This document shows positions 48,302 to 60,419 of a stretch of 64,000 bases of DNA, one piece after another; position 1 is the first letter of the stretch; every line of letters starts with the position of its first letter. Source of the stretch: Neodontobutis hainanensis (taxonomy: Eukaryota > Chordata > Actinopteri > Gobiiformes > Odontobutidae). The stretch covers positions 384,980-448,979 of the forward strand of contig JALDNG010000495.1 of assembly GCA_024349245.1 (NCBI GenBank), in the 5' to 3' direction. The notes under the pieces were generated by a model. That model did not search any database, was not told the origin of the DNA, and worked only from the letters and a program-made list of their open reading frames with translations. The translations under genes and the position numbers were made by a program.

Positions 48302-48964
48302 TGTAATGGTTCAGTAGTTTGATTTGTTTGTCTATCTTGAAGCGCCCTCTTGTGGAGAGGATTGTGTTTGGAAACTTCCGTTTTATTTGTGTGAGTTGAG
48401 TTCATTGTAAAGTGTCATGGCTGAAGAGCTGTTAGCATGGTGAAGTCGTGGCCCTCATAAGGCTGTAAGTTACCATTATTTGTCATGTAAATATGATGCT
48501 TAGTAGGTGAACATGCTTGACAGTCAATTCATTAGTCTAAAGAAGCAAATGTGTTATAAACGAAACGTAAGGTGATTATGCAATACATTAGCAGTAGTTA
48601 GCGCCGTATGCTAGCGATCTTTTGTTATATTAATTAGGTTGATTAGGATTCTGTGATTTCAAGCAATTATCTAAATTAAAAATATTATTACCAAATGCAC
48701 ATGAAAATAGAACTTTAATGTTTAATATGTTGATTTAATGTTTTAACGGAAGGTTTTATTTAGGTAGTAAGTACTGTTCAGTTAGTTATGCACATTGAAT
48801 AATATGTACAATTCTAATTGCGGTATTTTCTTGTGTTTACAGTTTTACAATGTTAAAAATAAACGAGAAAAGATTCATGAGATTAAAAGCCATGAAACTA
48901 CAACTCGCCTGTTCACTGTCTGTCTAGCTGGAGAGAAAGTGACACGTCTAGTGAGGACAGAACA
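48302..48964 (+). repeat. BEL/Pao 3' LTR
   Basis: 663 bp, about 99 % identical to the 5' LTR by eye. It is preceded by the purine tract GACGGGGAG and followed by the ACCAG duplication. Confidence 0.9.
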
Positions 48965-49740
48965 ACCAGTGTGCGATCGAGAGCATCCTGACCAGTTGCA
49001 TCACAGTCTGGTATGGAAACTGCTCAGTGGCTGACAGCAAAGCACTGCAGAGGGTGGTGAAAACTGCCCAGCGCATCACAGGGACACCACTCCCTGCTAT
49101 TGAGAACATCCAGAGGAAACGCTGCCTACGTCGAGCTCGGAGCATTCTTAAGTACTCCTCTCACCCTGACCACAGACTGTTTAACCTCCTGCCCTCCGGA
49201 CAAGGACCACAAGATTCAGGAACAGCTTTTTCCCTACAGCTGTCTCCTTACTGAACTCTGCCCTCTGACACCACCACACACACAGACTCCTCCCCCACAT
49301 CACCACTGCTTCTGACTGATTTATTTATTATTTACAACAAGCAAAAAACAGTAAACTTGTTATTACTTACACTTCTGTCTGTTCATCCAGAAACACTGAG
49401 TAATCCATTTGCACACTGTAATATTTTCTATGCACTGTACTGTCCATGCACTAGTGTAAATTATGTTCATATGTTCTGTCTATAGTGTACATACACTTTT
49501 ACATAATCCATCTGTATAGTATGTTCATAGTACACCTACCTGTATATCATACTTATAGTATTTAAAATCTTTAAATTATGTACATAATACTTATCTCTAT
49601 ACTTATTGTACATATTATAGACCTTGTATATTCTGTACTTACTGCTTATTGCACTTCTGGTTAGATGCTAACTGCATTTCGTTGCCTTGTACCTTACATG
49701 TGCTGTGACAATAAAGTTGAATCTAATCTAATCTAATCTA
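48965..49740 (+). mobile_element. L2-type LINE, piece 3 and 3' tail
   Basis: It continues with ITVWYGNCSVADSKALQRV, AQRITGTPLPAIENI and HPDHRLFNLLPSGQ, the C-terminal part of L2 ORF2. The 3' UTR ends GACAATAAAGTTGAATCT followed by (AATCT)n, the usual L2 terminus. This fixes the original LINE on the plus strand. Confidence 0.85.
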
Positions 49741-50054
49741 TGAAGGGTTACTGTAAATGATTACACACACACGCACACACATACAAATACAAGTTAGTAT
49801 TTAAACATTACACAAACAACAATGGTGTAGTTATCCCTTATGTGTCTGGTTTATCTGAAAACTTATAAGGATTTTCTACAAACACAACATTCCAGTCCAC
49901 TTTAAAACAGGGAACACGCGTCAAAAACTAGTCCATTCTAAAGACAAGGTCCCCTCTCACAAACAGAGTAATGTAGTTTATGCAGTTCAGTGAAAAGTGC
50001 AGTGACAGTTATGTCGGTGAAAAAAAAAAAAAATAATAAATAAATAAAACAACA
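49741..50054. other. no gene; short AC repeat
   Basis: A short (AC)n run at about 49762-49785 and an A-rich run at about 50020-50045. Nothing else recognised. Confidence 0.5.
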
Positions 50055-50500
50055 GTTTCACAAGAGGATGTATCAGCGCAGAAGAGCCAATCCTGGAGGA
50101 CCTGAATCTGCAGTCCACCTCCACCTCAAAGAGAAAGGACACTCCTTTGAGGACAGCATGTCTGAATTTTGTCCAGAGAGGCCAGATGGTTTGAGAGAAG
50201 GGTAAAGGAAGCCATTTTTGTGAAAATGGAAAAGCCCTCGTTGAACAGAGGAGGTGGCCTCAGATTCATTTTGCCTAGTATTTATAACAGTGTTGTAAAA
50301 CCTAAATCAAAAGAGCTTCACCCTAGAACAACAAATACAGCACCCGAATGGAGCAGTGTCACTAACGACCCTCCTGAGCCTTAACAACTCTCACATCAGG
50401 ACTCAAACTCCCCTTTCATGACCAACGACCATGACACCAGAGCAGTCTGGTCCATCAGGTTTGGTTTCAGGGTAAACTCCACCCTCTAAAGATATAAGCT
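50055..50500 (+). mobile_element. Penelope-like element fragment, GIY-YIG endonuclease C-terminal part
   Basis: Translations in two frames read QRRRANPGGPESAVHLHLKE, GHSFEDSM and ARWFERRVKEAIFVKMEKPS, then LNRGGGLRFILPSIYN. This is the end of the GIY-YIG nuclease domain of Penelope-like retroelements (Glu-containing WFERGVKEAI block and the LNRGGG ending). The GIY-YIG motif itself and the RT are missing. GGTAAACTCCACCCTC downstream fits the element's 3' UTR. Confidence 0.7.
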
Positions 50501-50705
50501 CAGCTCTTTTGGAATCAGAGATTTGTAAAATAATTTATTCCTTTTTAATTCACAATTTTTACAGTGTCCCAAATTTTTGGGAATCGTATTGGAATTTGTA
50601 TTAAAGTCACTTGCTGAATTAACTTTAAACGTCCGTGAGGGTATACTTGAGGATGATAAAGGCTGGGAAACATTAAACTGCATCCGACAGGACACAGCTT
50701 TTTGA

Positions 50706-50742
<37 letters not shown>

Positions 50743-51058
50743 AAAACACTAAAATCTAAGATTTTCACATTGCTAATTAAGTTACAATAAGATAGCACTA
50801 AGTAAAGAGTATGCCCCTTGCAGTGGGTAGGGACATTCACATGTTGTACTACGTTCAAAGAGTTGAATAAAATCATCTGTCATACAAGCTGACAGTTAAT
50901 AATAAAACTTTTTTATGTTAAGGGGTTTGTAGATTAAAACACATTCAACAAGATGCTGGCAACATATACAAAAAAAAAAAAAAAATAATAAAATAATAAT
51001 AATTAAAAAAAAACAATACCTCAAACTGTTAATAGTTATTAGGTTACCAATGAGATGA
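50501..51058. other. AT-rich interval with an A run
   Basis: It includes 32 consecutive A (50709-50740) and a second A-rich stretch at about 50970-51010. No gene recognised. Confidence 0.6.
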
Positions 51059-51300
51059 TGGATACAGCCCCACTTTGAATTTGGAGTTGATGGTCAGTTT
51101 ATTTTCTTGCAAAAGGAACACTACATACAGCAATTGGTAGTTCAGCATGAAATGGTTCCACAAGCATTAGATACAGAGAGTTTTTATATGATTGTGGACA
51201 CCCCTGTTAGCAAACAGAGCATCCTTGAAAATGTATTAGTTGTAATGGCACTGATTAGCATAACGCCAACAAGGACTATATCCGAAATTATCTGGCGTAT
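51059..51300 (+). pseudogene. unrecognised open frame, cut by a gypsy LTR
   Basis: About 80 open codons without an ATG (QPHFEFGVDGQFIFLQKEHY, QHEMVPQALDTESFYMIVD). The composition looks coding, but I do not recognise the family. It stops where the TGTCAC end of the gypsy remnant begins, which suggests an exon piece interrupted by that insertion. It may be chance. Confidence 0.25.
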
Positions 51301-53316
51301 TGTCACAGGTCACGCAGAAAACCAAAATGCAGACACAATGCACAGTTCAGAATGTAGATTTATTTGTAAAAGGTTAGATTAGTTTCCGCTGGTTTTCCGG
51401 GACAGTGATGGATGAACAAAAGACGGGTGAGGCTGAAGCAAAACAAAACAAATAGGTAAGCATCCATACATGGTGACAACGGCAACGGTGATCCTGAACT
51501 GACAGGACGCCAGCTCTTTTTCCTGATCTGCAAACAGTGGTAGTTAGTAACCATAACATTCAAATGGGGACATACCGAGGGAGGAGTTCACTAGGGTGTT
51601 ATGGGCATATTCGACCCAAGGTAGATGGGAACTCCAGCTGGAAGGATTGGCGGATGACGTGCAACGCAGCGCCACTTCCATCTGCTGGTTAGCCCGCTCG
51701 GTCTGTCCATTAGTCTGGGAGTGATATCCAGAAGAGAGGCTGACATTAATATTTAAGACTGAACAGAAAGCACACCATACCTGGGAGGTGAACTGGGGAC
51801 CTCTGTCGGACACGATGTCTGCAGGAATGCCATGCAGCCAAAAATTAGGTTTTATCAGTAGGTCTGCATTTTCCATGGCGGCCTTAGAAAATCGGTCCAC
51901 AATAGTCAGGATTACTATGTGTCCCTTGGATGGCGGGAGACCCCATCACAATGTCCAGAGCTACATGGGACCACAGTCGATGGGGGATGAGTAAGGGTTG
52001 TAACAGTCCCGCAGGAGATCTGTTGGAGGTCTTATTCTGGGAACAAACAGGGCAAGTGGAAATGAAGTCTCTCTGGTGTCCCCATCCATGGTGGCCCACC
52101 AACACTTGCCTTTCAGGACTGCCAGCGTGCGGCTAATACCTGGATAGCAGGTGAGGTGGGTACAATGGGCCCACTGCAGAAACTCTGAATGAACTTCATC
52201 TGGGACAAACAGGGCATTAGGGGTGCCCGTCCCAGGGTCGGGGTGTTTGCGATGAGCTACCCTGATGCGAGACTCAATCTCCCAAGTGAGGGTAGCCACA
52301 ATACGTGACTGAGGCAGGATGGCCTCTTCCTCCTCTGGAGCTGGTGGGCTCATGGTGAAGACACGGGACAAAGAATCTGGCTTCAGAATCTTCGAGCCTG
52401 AAATTAAAATGGTCAGAAAAACATCCTGGTTTGCCTGGAGTTTACAGGTCTAGCCGTCTGGAGATACATCAGGTTCTTGTGGTCCGACCAGAAAACAAAC
52501 AGGTGGACGGCGCCCTCCAGCCAGTGCCGCCACTCCTCCAGGGCTAACTTAATGGCTAGGAGTTCTTGGTTACCCACATCATAATTACTCTCGACGGTGC
52601 CAGAAAAGTAGGCACAGGGATTTCATTTTAGATCGGTGGGAGAGTGCTGGAAAAGCACTGCCCCTACTACCTTCTCCAATGTGTCAACCTCCACCATAAA
52701 CGGCAACTCCGTATTAGGCTGTGCAAGAACCGGGGCAGAGGGGAATCGTAGTTTAAGTTCCCGAAAGGCCGATCGCCCCCGGAGACCAGGCGAAAGGGTG
52801 AACAGTGGTAGTCAGGGCCGTCTGCGGGGCTACCATGCAGCTGAAATGGCAAATGAATCATCTATAAAGATTTGCAATACCCAAGAACCGTTGTAACTCG
52901 GCAGTAGCTCAGTGGGTAGAGCGGCCATCCTTCAACCAGGTGGATGGATCGATCCCTGCTCAAAACATCCCAAAACATCATATGCCGCTCTCCTCCGCAG
53001 TTCATATGGTCGTTGTGTCCTTGCCTCTAGTAGTCAGCTGTAACACTGGTAAAGCGCTTTGAGTGCCTACTAGGTGGAAAAGCGCTACAAAAGCGCTACA
53101 AAAAATAAATAAATAAAATAAATAAATTTAAATAATCCTTGTGCCTGGAGGGGTCCATCTGTATCTGTCCTTGGGCTAAAATGTATCCTAAGAAGGAGAC
53201 AGAAGATACATGAAATTCACATTTCTCAGCCTTAAGAAACACTTGTTCTCCAGGAGCCTTTGGAGAACTCTCCGAACTTGTAGCTGGTGGGTCTCCAAAT
53301 CCTTGGGGGTAAATCC
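51301..53316 (-). pseudogene. Ty3/gypsy remnant: LTR end, integrase, RNase H, RT
   Basis: Minus strand. The TGTCACAGG end at 51301 is the outer end of a partial 3' LTR. Internal parts in order from the right are RT ([12 protein letters not shown]), the LGIANLYR connection, RNase H ([22 protein letters not shown]), the integrase zinc region (STCPVCSQNK), and the core with [16 protein letters not shown] and [16 protein letters not shown]. It is truncated upstream of the YLDD motif and jumps from MSPFEC straight into the LTR. A SINE is inserted at 52897. Several frame breaks. Confidence 0.8.
52897..53136 (+). repeat. tRNA-derived SINE
   Basis: The head CGGCAGTAGCTCAGTGGGTA with B-box-like GATCGATCCC is followed by CGTTGTGTCCTTGCC, GTAAAGCGCTTTGAGTGCCTA and an (AAATA)n tail. 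It splits the gypsy RT/RNase H region. Its tail gives the local model for the SINE-like sequence into which the giant transposon inserted. Confidence 0.82.
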
Positions 53317-53764
53317 ATCTTCTATTGCGCTAAGCCAACTGCTGAGTTGAACCATGGGCTCAATGGCCAAGGATTTTCTGGAAGGAAAAGATGTTTGTTC
53401 TCTTCTTCCAATTGGCTTTGGCATATCTTAATTCTCGTAGTCTTTCATACACGCTATTTTCAATGGCTGACATTCTTGTTTCATTTACCAATTTTGTTGC
53501 AGCGCTTTGTTTCTTCATACTAGCTGAACTCTGGTTCCAATATAATTGCTATGATTGGCTAAAACAAGACTTGTGGTAGGCAGGTACAAGGTCCCTTTTG
53601 CAAACTCTTTCAACGGGAGCCTTCCCAGTCAACCATAAAGTTAAACTAAAACTATTTTGGAAAGACTTTCAAAAAAATTCTGCATCAAAACATTATTTTT
53701 ACGTGCCTGTTATAACAGCTTTCCAATAGGCCTACATTTGAGTTAATAACTGATTTATGACATG
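53317..53764. other. no recognisable gene
   Basis: Chance frames only, between the gypsy truncation point and the LINE fragment. Confidence 0.45.
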
Positions 53765-54252
53765 GAACCATGCATGGAACCCTCCATGCATGGTGAGGAG
53801 CTTTCGTGTCTTAACGTCTGTGGTCTGTACCTCTTCCTTTGGCCACCTTATTATTCCGCAGGGTATCTGATCACTGTCAGGGCGTAGCTGTTTATTGCCC
53901 GTGTCTTGTTCTTGCCATTGAGCTGACTTCTTAGGACTTGCCTTACTCGTTGGAGGTATTTGGCAGTTGCTGTTTTCCTTGTTACCTCTTCAAGGTTACC
54001 ATTTGCCTGTGGTATTCCAAGGTACTTGTAACCATCCACAATGTCTGCTATTGTTCCTTCTGGTAGTGAGACCCCTTCTGTGTGGACAACCTTCCCTCTC
54101 TTTGTTATCATTCAACTACACTTCTCAAGCCCGAATGACATCCCAATGTCAGAGCTGTAGATCCTGGTGGTGTGGATCAGTGAGTCAATGTCCCGCTCGC
54201 TCTTAGCGTATAGCTTGATGTCATCCATGTAGAGGAGGTGACTGATGGTGGC
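53765..54252 (-). mobile_element. non-LTR retrotransposon RT fragment, 3' piece
   Basis: On the minus strand HLLYMDDIKLYAKSERDIDS (RT YMDD), IGMSFGLEKC, GYKYLGIPQANGNLEEV and LNGKNKTRAINSYALTVI, then in a shifted frame KTRKLLTMHGGF. This is a LINE palm/thumb region; I would place it near the R4/Dong-type clade but cannot confirm it. It is interrupted by element B; the 5' neighbour lies at 62296. Confidence 0.7.
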
Positions 54253-54616
54253 TGTTATAATAATTTTAATTCTTATGTTTAGAGTTACTGGGGGCATATA
54301 GTTCTCCTCAGGTCATGTCAAATTCATGTCATGTCCTTCGCTCTAATCCAAGCAGGAAGTAGACATAACAAGACTGAGACATGGCTTGTCACGGGACTCT
54401 TTCTCCTGGACCATTGTGAACGCCTCTCACCAAGGACGTCACTGTGTTGTATATAATGCCATGTTATGTTTACATCTGGGAGCAAACCTTCCGCTGTAAT
54501 ATTGTACTGCTTTGCTCATCCTTGCAAGGATTAAAACTTGGCCATTGCTTGTTAAATTATAATCGGTCTCCGTGTCTCTCTGGTTAAATATATGGATATA
54601 AAATATTCCTATAACA
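54253..54616 (+). repeat. element B 5' LTR
   Basis: 364 bp, TG...CA, with GTATATAATGCC (TATA-like) and ATTAAAAC near the middle to 3' side. Confidence 0.9.
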
Positions 54617-54618
54617 TT

Positions 54619-54636
54619 TGGGGGCTCGTCCGGGAT
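54619..54636 (+). promoter_or_regulatory. primer binding site, tRNA-Pro type
   Basis: TGGGGGCTCGTCCGGGAT is the 18-nt complement of the tRNA-Pro 3' end known from gammaretroviruses. It lies two bases after the LTR. Confidence 0.9.
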
Positions 54637-54643
54637 ATCAATA

Positions 54644-55542
54644 TGTTACGCCGGGACCTGGTTAGCGGCTGGATGTCAGAGAGGTACGACGAGCAATGAG
54701 ACACTGGAAGCACAGAGTTGCCATAGACCACTGTTTTTTCTTTTTATTTCTCTTTCTTTTTCAATAAATAATTCCAAAAGTGCTAAGTGCAAAGGTGCAA
54801 AGGTGCAATGGAGGAAGGATGAGCTTAGTTCTCTCCAGCAGTCAAACCATACTGATATTTTGAGGCGCCTTAAATATGTTTCCACTAACTGGCTAAAACC
54901 AAACCCAACCCCACAGGTAAGTTCCTTAACCTTAGCTTTCTTTTAAAACCCTGTTAATAACCTCCCAAAGCAATACTAAACAATAATCCATATTTACAAC
55001 CCCAAACCAATTCACAAACTCTAAAACCAAACACCTATAATTATTTAAAACCCATAAACCATAAAACACTGTTTCACTTCTCCCCTCTCCGTTCTCCTGC
55101 CTTGGTCTGGCCCGGAACCTTTTTAATGTTCGTTGTTCCCCCGGGGACTCTTTTGGCCAGACACCTGGAGACAAGGAACAGAGCGGTGAGTAAAACCAAC
55201 ACACGGCACCAAACCACCTTTAAAAACACACTACACCCCACTACACCCAACACTTAACACCAAACACACAATTATACACATCTATTGCACATTTTGCTTC
55301 TAACTGTTTGTTCTCCTCCCAGACCGGCCGCCATCATACAACGCGCTCCGTCCGAGCCACAGGTGAAACTATAAAACAATCAATAAATTATTTAAAAACA
55401 ATCGTGTGCAATGTCCTTTTTTTATGTGCAAATTTGCATTTGTTTAAAGTGCTGTGTGCTAGACGAGTGCAAAGTGCATTTCTAAAGTGACCAGTGCACT
55501 ATTCCCCATTACATTTCTGTAACGAACAGTCTGTTCGTTACA
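54644..55542 (+). mobile_element. solo LTR-like insertion in element B leader
   Basis: TGTTACGCCGGGAC at the left and GTTCGTTACA at the right, with the 5-bp duplication CAATA on both sides. The last 25 bp form a palindrome (TGTAACGAACA and its complement around GTC). Element A lacks this roughly 900-bp block at the same point. The large frames inside are antisense chance. Confidence 0.75.
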
Positions 55543-55800
55543 CAATACCTGATGCTTCTCATGCGGAAAAGTGAAACTGACGTGCACGGGGGAAATGCAC
55601 AAAGCATTTCTCTGTAAGTCCCGAGACTATTGTTTTTAAATAGTACGGGCCAGACCTTCACTATCTGTGTGTGAGACTCAGTGACGATATCTGAACAAAG
55701 AGAGAAAAAGAGAGAAAAAGAGAGGAGACATTCAAAGACGTCCAGCTGAGGAACAACTGGACTATTGGAATTCTGATTCAGGTAACCAGCTGGGTTAAAA
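55543..55800 (+). promoter_or_regulatory. element B leader with conserved splice donor
   Basis: GAAACTGACGTGCACGG and GGCCAGACCTTCACT match the leader of element A. GATTCAG|GTAACCAG at about 55781 is the equivalent donor site. Confidence 0.5.
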
Positions 55801-57299
55801 TTTTATTTTTGTGTGAATGGTGAATGTGAACGAACAAACCTTCCGGAAGTAGTGGTTTGGGTTACTTCTGCTGGTTCGGTGATTGCATGTGTTTATCTGA
55901 GAATATTTACATGTGATTATCATAACGGTAGAAGAACGCTGGACACTGTCCGTCCTGTGGGACGGAGGGAAAAAAAAAGCGTGTGTTTTGTGTCAAGACC
56001 TTACCGTATAAGTGTAAGTGAGGCCTTAACGGGACAAGTTTGATGTTGATCGGTGTTAAAGACTGTAATCTTGCTGGATTGTAAGCTGTCTAGATACCTT
56101 GTGCTCTGTAAGTTTTTATGGGGTCTTTGAATCTGACTCCCACGAATGATCACGTGCGAGCTCTACGGTATAGAGAAGATGCTTGATTACAATAAGGAGT
56201 ATGAGGTCTGGATGTGGCTGGTCCGGTGAGGGCAAGATTTGATACAGATCAACAACACGGGTCCTAACGCGCCGCGTTCTCACAGGCTGGCCTTTACCTC
56301 TGAACGTCGGTCAAGGTGTGTTAGACACACAGGTAACTCGAGTATGGACTATTATCGAGATTCTTAGCCTAACACCTTTAAGTGAGATACATAGGTCCGA
56401 AGTCTATATGAGACTTGGTACGCAGGCCTGCAGAGAATTGTTCACTGTGTGACGAGTGAGATAAAGCCCACAGAAGTAAGTGGCTTTAATGAAGTCTATC
56501 TAACCTGAAGGGTTAGTGAGATAAAGGCTGAGTAAAAAGTGTGGTTGAGAGAGATGTGATTGTGATGCGACTGTGGATTGAATGCAGTTGATTTTATTGA
56601 AAGAAGTTGATTCAGTCTGAATAATGAGAACTAACATCAGTCAGCCTGAATGTGAAAAAGAATTAACTTAAAGCTTAAGCTAAGATAAGTTAATGTGACT
56701 CAGAGAATCTGATCCATCTGAGGAAAAATAGCAAGTAAGAAATACGTATTTACGTATTTATGTAAATTACAAATACCTGCATGCGAGGAGTTAATTAGAA
56801 AAATAGTAACAGGAAATCTAACATTGTGACACAATTGTTCGGTTGATTTAACTTTATTTTGATCCATCTGAATAAGAAGAAAAGCCTACGAGAGTGAGGG
56901 GCTTATACTTTTGAGAATAATATAATGTATAATGTTGACCTAAAGTTAAAAACAGTTAAAAGAAGTTGTGTATTGGAATTAATGTTGTATGAATGGGCGC
57001 CATTGTTGAATGTCTAAGGTCTAAGAGTGTGAACATTAACAAAGGGTTAATGGTTTTGTAGAAAACGTTTGAGAACTGAGTTGAAAGCGGTGATTTAAAC
57101 AATTACGAGAAAGAAAAATGGCTTAAAAATAGCTTATGGAAGATATTTTTCTAGGCTTCCGGTGTAACAGAAAAAAAAAAAAAAAAAAGGGGAGAAGCCA
57201 TTTTGTGAAAAGAAAAATGAGGTTTTTTTTAAAAAGGGAAGGTACACATGGACTTCAAAACACTAATCATTTGTATTTTTCTTTTATGTCCTGTGAGAT

Positions 57300-58315
57300 T
57301 TTTAGGTCTCTCCGCTCAGACCAGTGAAAACTTCTTCTGCCCTTCCCACACACACCTGCTCCTGTCGGCTGAGACGCTGCAGAAAGACAGCAGCAAAACA
57401 AACGGTAATGTAAACATATTCCAGACAGATGTTTATCTGTATTTAGTTTAAACGGTATCTATTGAGAGAGACCAAAGAGGAATTTGTAAATTAAAGTTGG
57501 AAATTGTGCGAAACTTGACCTTAATGTGAATGTAATGTATTTTTCCGAGGAAAAATGCACCATTGGCCATGGTTGCCATGGAGACCGGCAGCGGGGCTGT
57601 GGTGGGCGTGGCAGAGGAGAGGGCACTGAGAACAGGAGAGGAGGCCGACACTGGGTCCAGACAAGAGAAGGACCTTTGACTGACCCTTGAACAGGTCAGA
57701 AACATAAACACATATGCACACAAACAGACATCTACAGAAGGTAAATGTGCTTTTGAATGTGCTTTTGAATTATGAGAAAAGTTTATAAATGTCTGTTAAA
57801 GAACAGATATTGTATTACATTTGTGTGACACAGCAGAGAGGAGATTAAAGATTTGACGACATATATATTTTGTTCCAAATGTTTCCTCCTGTGAGCCTTT
57901 GGGTCTCCGCCTACCTCGACAGCAGCGTGCCGTCCCACGACTGTCCAACCCCCCGCCACACACACTCCCCCGGGCCAGCCGCTGCACCAAGGCCTGAAGG
58001 GGTCTGCCCAATGCGCAGCGATTCGGACACTAAGGCGGTAAGATGCCGAGCACATTTTGAGAATGTAGTGTAATATGCACTGAATTTAACAAAAAGAAAG
58101 AGGCTTTTCTCAATGACACAAAGCCTGAAATGAAAACTGATTATGTTGTTTTCTCTGAGGAAAATGCACAAATTCCTATGGTCACCGGAGCAGGCTGGGC
58201 CGGGGATTGGAGGTGGTGGGGGTGCGGCGTGACGAGGAGCGGAGCGAAGTGTGGAGGCCCAGACCCAGGCCACAGCAGGAGCAACACTGAGCAACACTGA
58301 CAGGACATTAGGAGT
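57300..58315 (+). other. exon-like GC-rich modules of element B
   Basis: The four modules seen in element A recur in order. 57305-57402 follows TTTTTAG and ends AACG|GTAATG. 57548-57693 starts CCGAGGAAAAATGC and ends GAACAG|GTCAG. 57891-58038 follows CTCCTGTGAG and ends AAGGCG|GTAAGAT. The fourth begins CTGAGGAAAATGC at about 58157. The borders are better conserved than the reading frames. Confidence 0.5.
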
Positions 58316-60419
58316 TAAGTCATGTACACAGACCAGATGACACTTAAAACACACACAAAGACAGAACACGGAAGTGAAAATGTTAGATCCAAAGTTAAAA
58401 TGTTAAATCCAAAGATCCAAACTTTAGATCCAAAATAAAAGTATTGACTAGTATTTTGCAAAACAAGGGTATGTATCTATTAGTACGAGAACTAATAGAG
58501 GCCCTAAATTTCAGTGTGGTTCAAAAACACGATATAACGTTTATGAAAATGTTCACTTTGTAATCAGAAGAATTTAAAAATGTGTCTTGAAGTGAATTGC
58601 ACAGTAGGTATTTCCCTAACAGAGAGAGTTTTTTTTCCTCTCCCAAAACAAACCTTGTTTGGGAACACAGGAATTTTTTACAGAACGGAGCGAGAAATGT
58701 TTTGGTTTTTCCGTTTTTGTTTTGGTTTTGATGTTAGCTCCACAATCATTTTGTGTGGAGCCTTTACATCAGATTGAAAGTCTAGGAGACTTATTTAGGA
58801 AACAGTTTGACCTTCTGAAAGGTCTGTGGTGGGAAAAATATAGTCCACCTTGGGATGTAATTTAATTTTTTTTGGTATGACCAATTTGTTGTTTTTAGAA
58901 TTAGAAAACTAAATGACAACTGAGGTTTGAGCATTGTTTGAGAAAATATTGTCTAAGTAATTAGAGAAACTTAAATTAATACAGAATAAATAATAACCAA
59001 TGGGTTTTTGAAATGGTAATTTATAATAAAAGGTATATATCTAAAACTAAATAGATGATAAAAAGAGTCATCTTTACAATAAAGTTTAAACTGCAAGATA
59101 ATTTTGTAATGTGGGAATTAAAAACTTGTCTAAGTTAAAACTATCTAAACAATCTTGAAGGATTGGAGGTGGTTTATTTGAAAAGTTTAAGTTTTAAGTT
59201 TAAGTGTTAAACTGTAAAAATAGTTAAAGTTTAAGAGCATAAGACAAAGTGCTCACTGGGTTTAATAACTGCTTGAAGTGATTTAAAGAGAAAAAAAGTT
59301 TTTTTGATGAATCTGATTTAAAGGTTGGAACAGACTAACACAAAGAGTCTGTCCTTTTGAACAGAATTGAATAATATTTTTGGTTGAACTTTGGAGGTGT
59401 TTATGGAAAACACTGAGTGAAATCTTTGGAAACTAAAGATTAAAATTTTAAGAGGTTTAATCTTTGCATGTTTTAAATTAACATTACTAACTACTACTAA
59501 GTTCAATGGTGGTGAATCTGAGGAAATGAAGAGACGTGGTTTGTTTTATTTATTGAGCACCTGGGGTTGAGACTGAGTTTTACAGAGACAGTGTGGAACA
59601 ATTCTGGACTGAACAAACCCCTGAAGAATTGTTATTATAAAGGGTAAATGCGGAGAAATTAACACAGAACTTAGTTAATTTTATGAAAAGTCTTTCTTTT
59701 AAACGACAGTCACATGGTGATGGAGTTTTGGAGGAGAGAGAGATGAGGTGTTTGAGCAGCTAAGGTTAACTCCCAAGGGAGGGAAGAGTTTTGTTTTTGA
59801 GGATTTTATTTTTAAAGGAATTACTTTGAAGTGCTTGAATAATATTATGAGGATTTTCTAATTAGATTGAAAATTTAAAGTCTTTGGCTAAAAGTTTTGT
59901 GACGATAGATCATGAAAAAACTAGTTCTGATCTATTTTAAAATTATTTATGTTTGCATCAACTGAATAAAATATTACTATGATTGCGGATGATACACTTA
60001 CAGTTACAGGTAAAGACCTACAACTAATGGTAAATAAAATGTGAACTGAACAAAATTACGTTTTAAGTATAACAGAAACAACGGTGATGCTGTTTTGAAA
60101 CCTTAAAGAAGACAAATAATTAGAAACGATAATTGATAGACTGAAATTTTAAAATGATCAATGGCACTGGCCTTTCATTTTATGATTTTATGTTTATTGT
60201 TTTTATTTTTTATTCTTGTTTTGAGCCATGGGTTTCCCAGGTCTCAAAAAAGAGAGGGAGAAGAAGATTTAAACTGTATTAAAGTGAAGAGGTGACGTGT
60301 GTATTTTGTTTTGATGGAAGCCAACCACAGAAGGTACCGGCTTAGAAAAGAAGATTTGACAATTAATATGGGGACAAGTAAGAGCTAATATTAACATGGT
60401 TCTTTGAACTTATAATCAT

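Larger units (their letters stand above)
29048..48964 (+). mobile_element. BEL/Pao LTR retrotransposon (hosts a gypsy element)
   Basis: Two 663-bp LTRs (TGTAATGG...AGAACA) are flanked by ACCAG (29043-29047 and 48965-48969). The order is gag, aspartic protease, RT with YVDD, RNase H, integrase, as in BEL/Pao. Without the nested gypsy element it is about 7.1 kb. By eye the LTRs differ by about five substitutions and two one-base indels (about 1 %), so the insertion is fairly recent, although pol has several frame breaks. It splits the L2 LINE. Confidence 0.9.

Noticed and set aside
52897..52975. Possible tRNA gene on the plus strand
   Set aside because: Same reason: a SINE head with (AAATA)n tail downstream.
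57911..58369. 152-codon antisense frame in element B
   Set aside because: GC-rich chance frame; the matching region of element A is not open on that strand.
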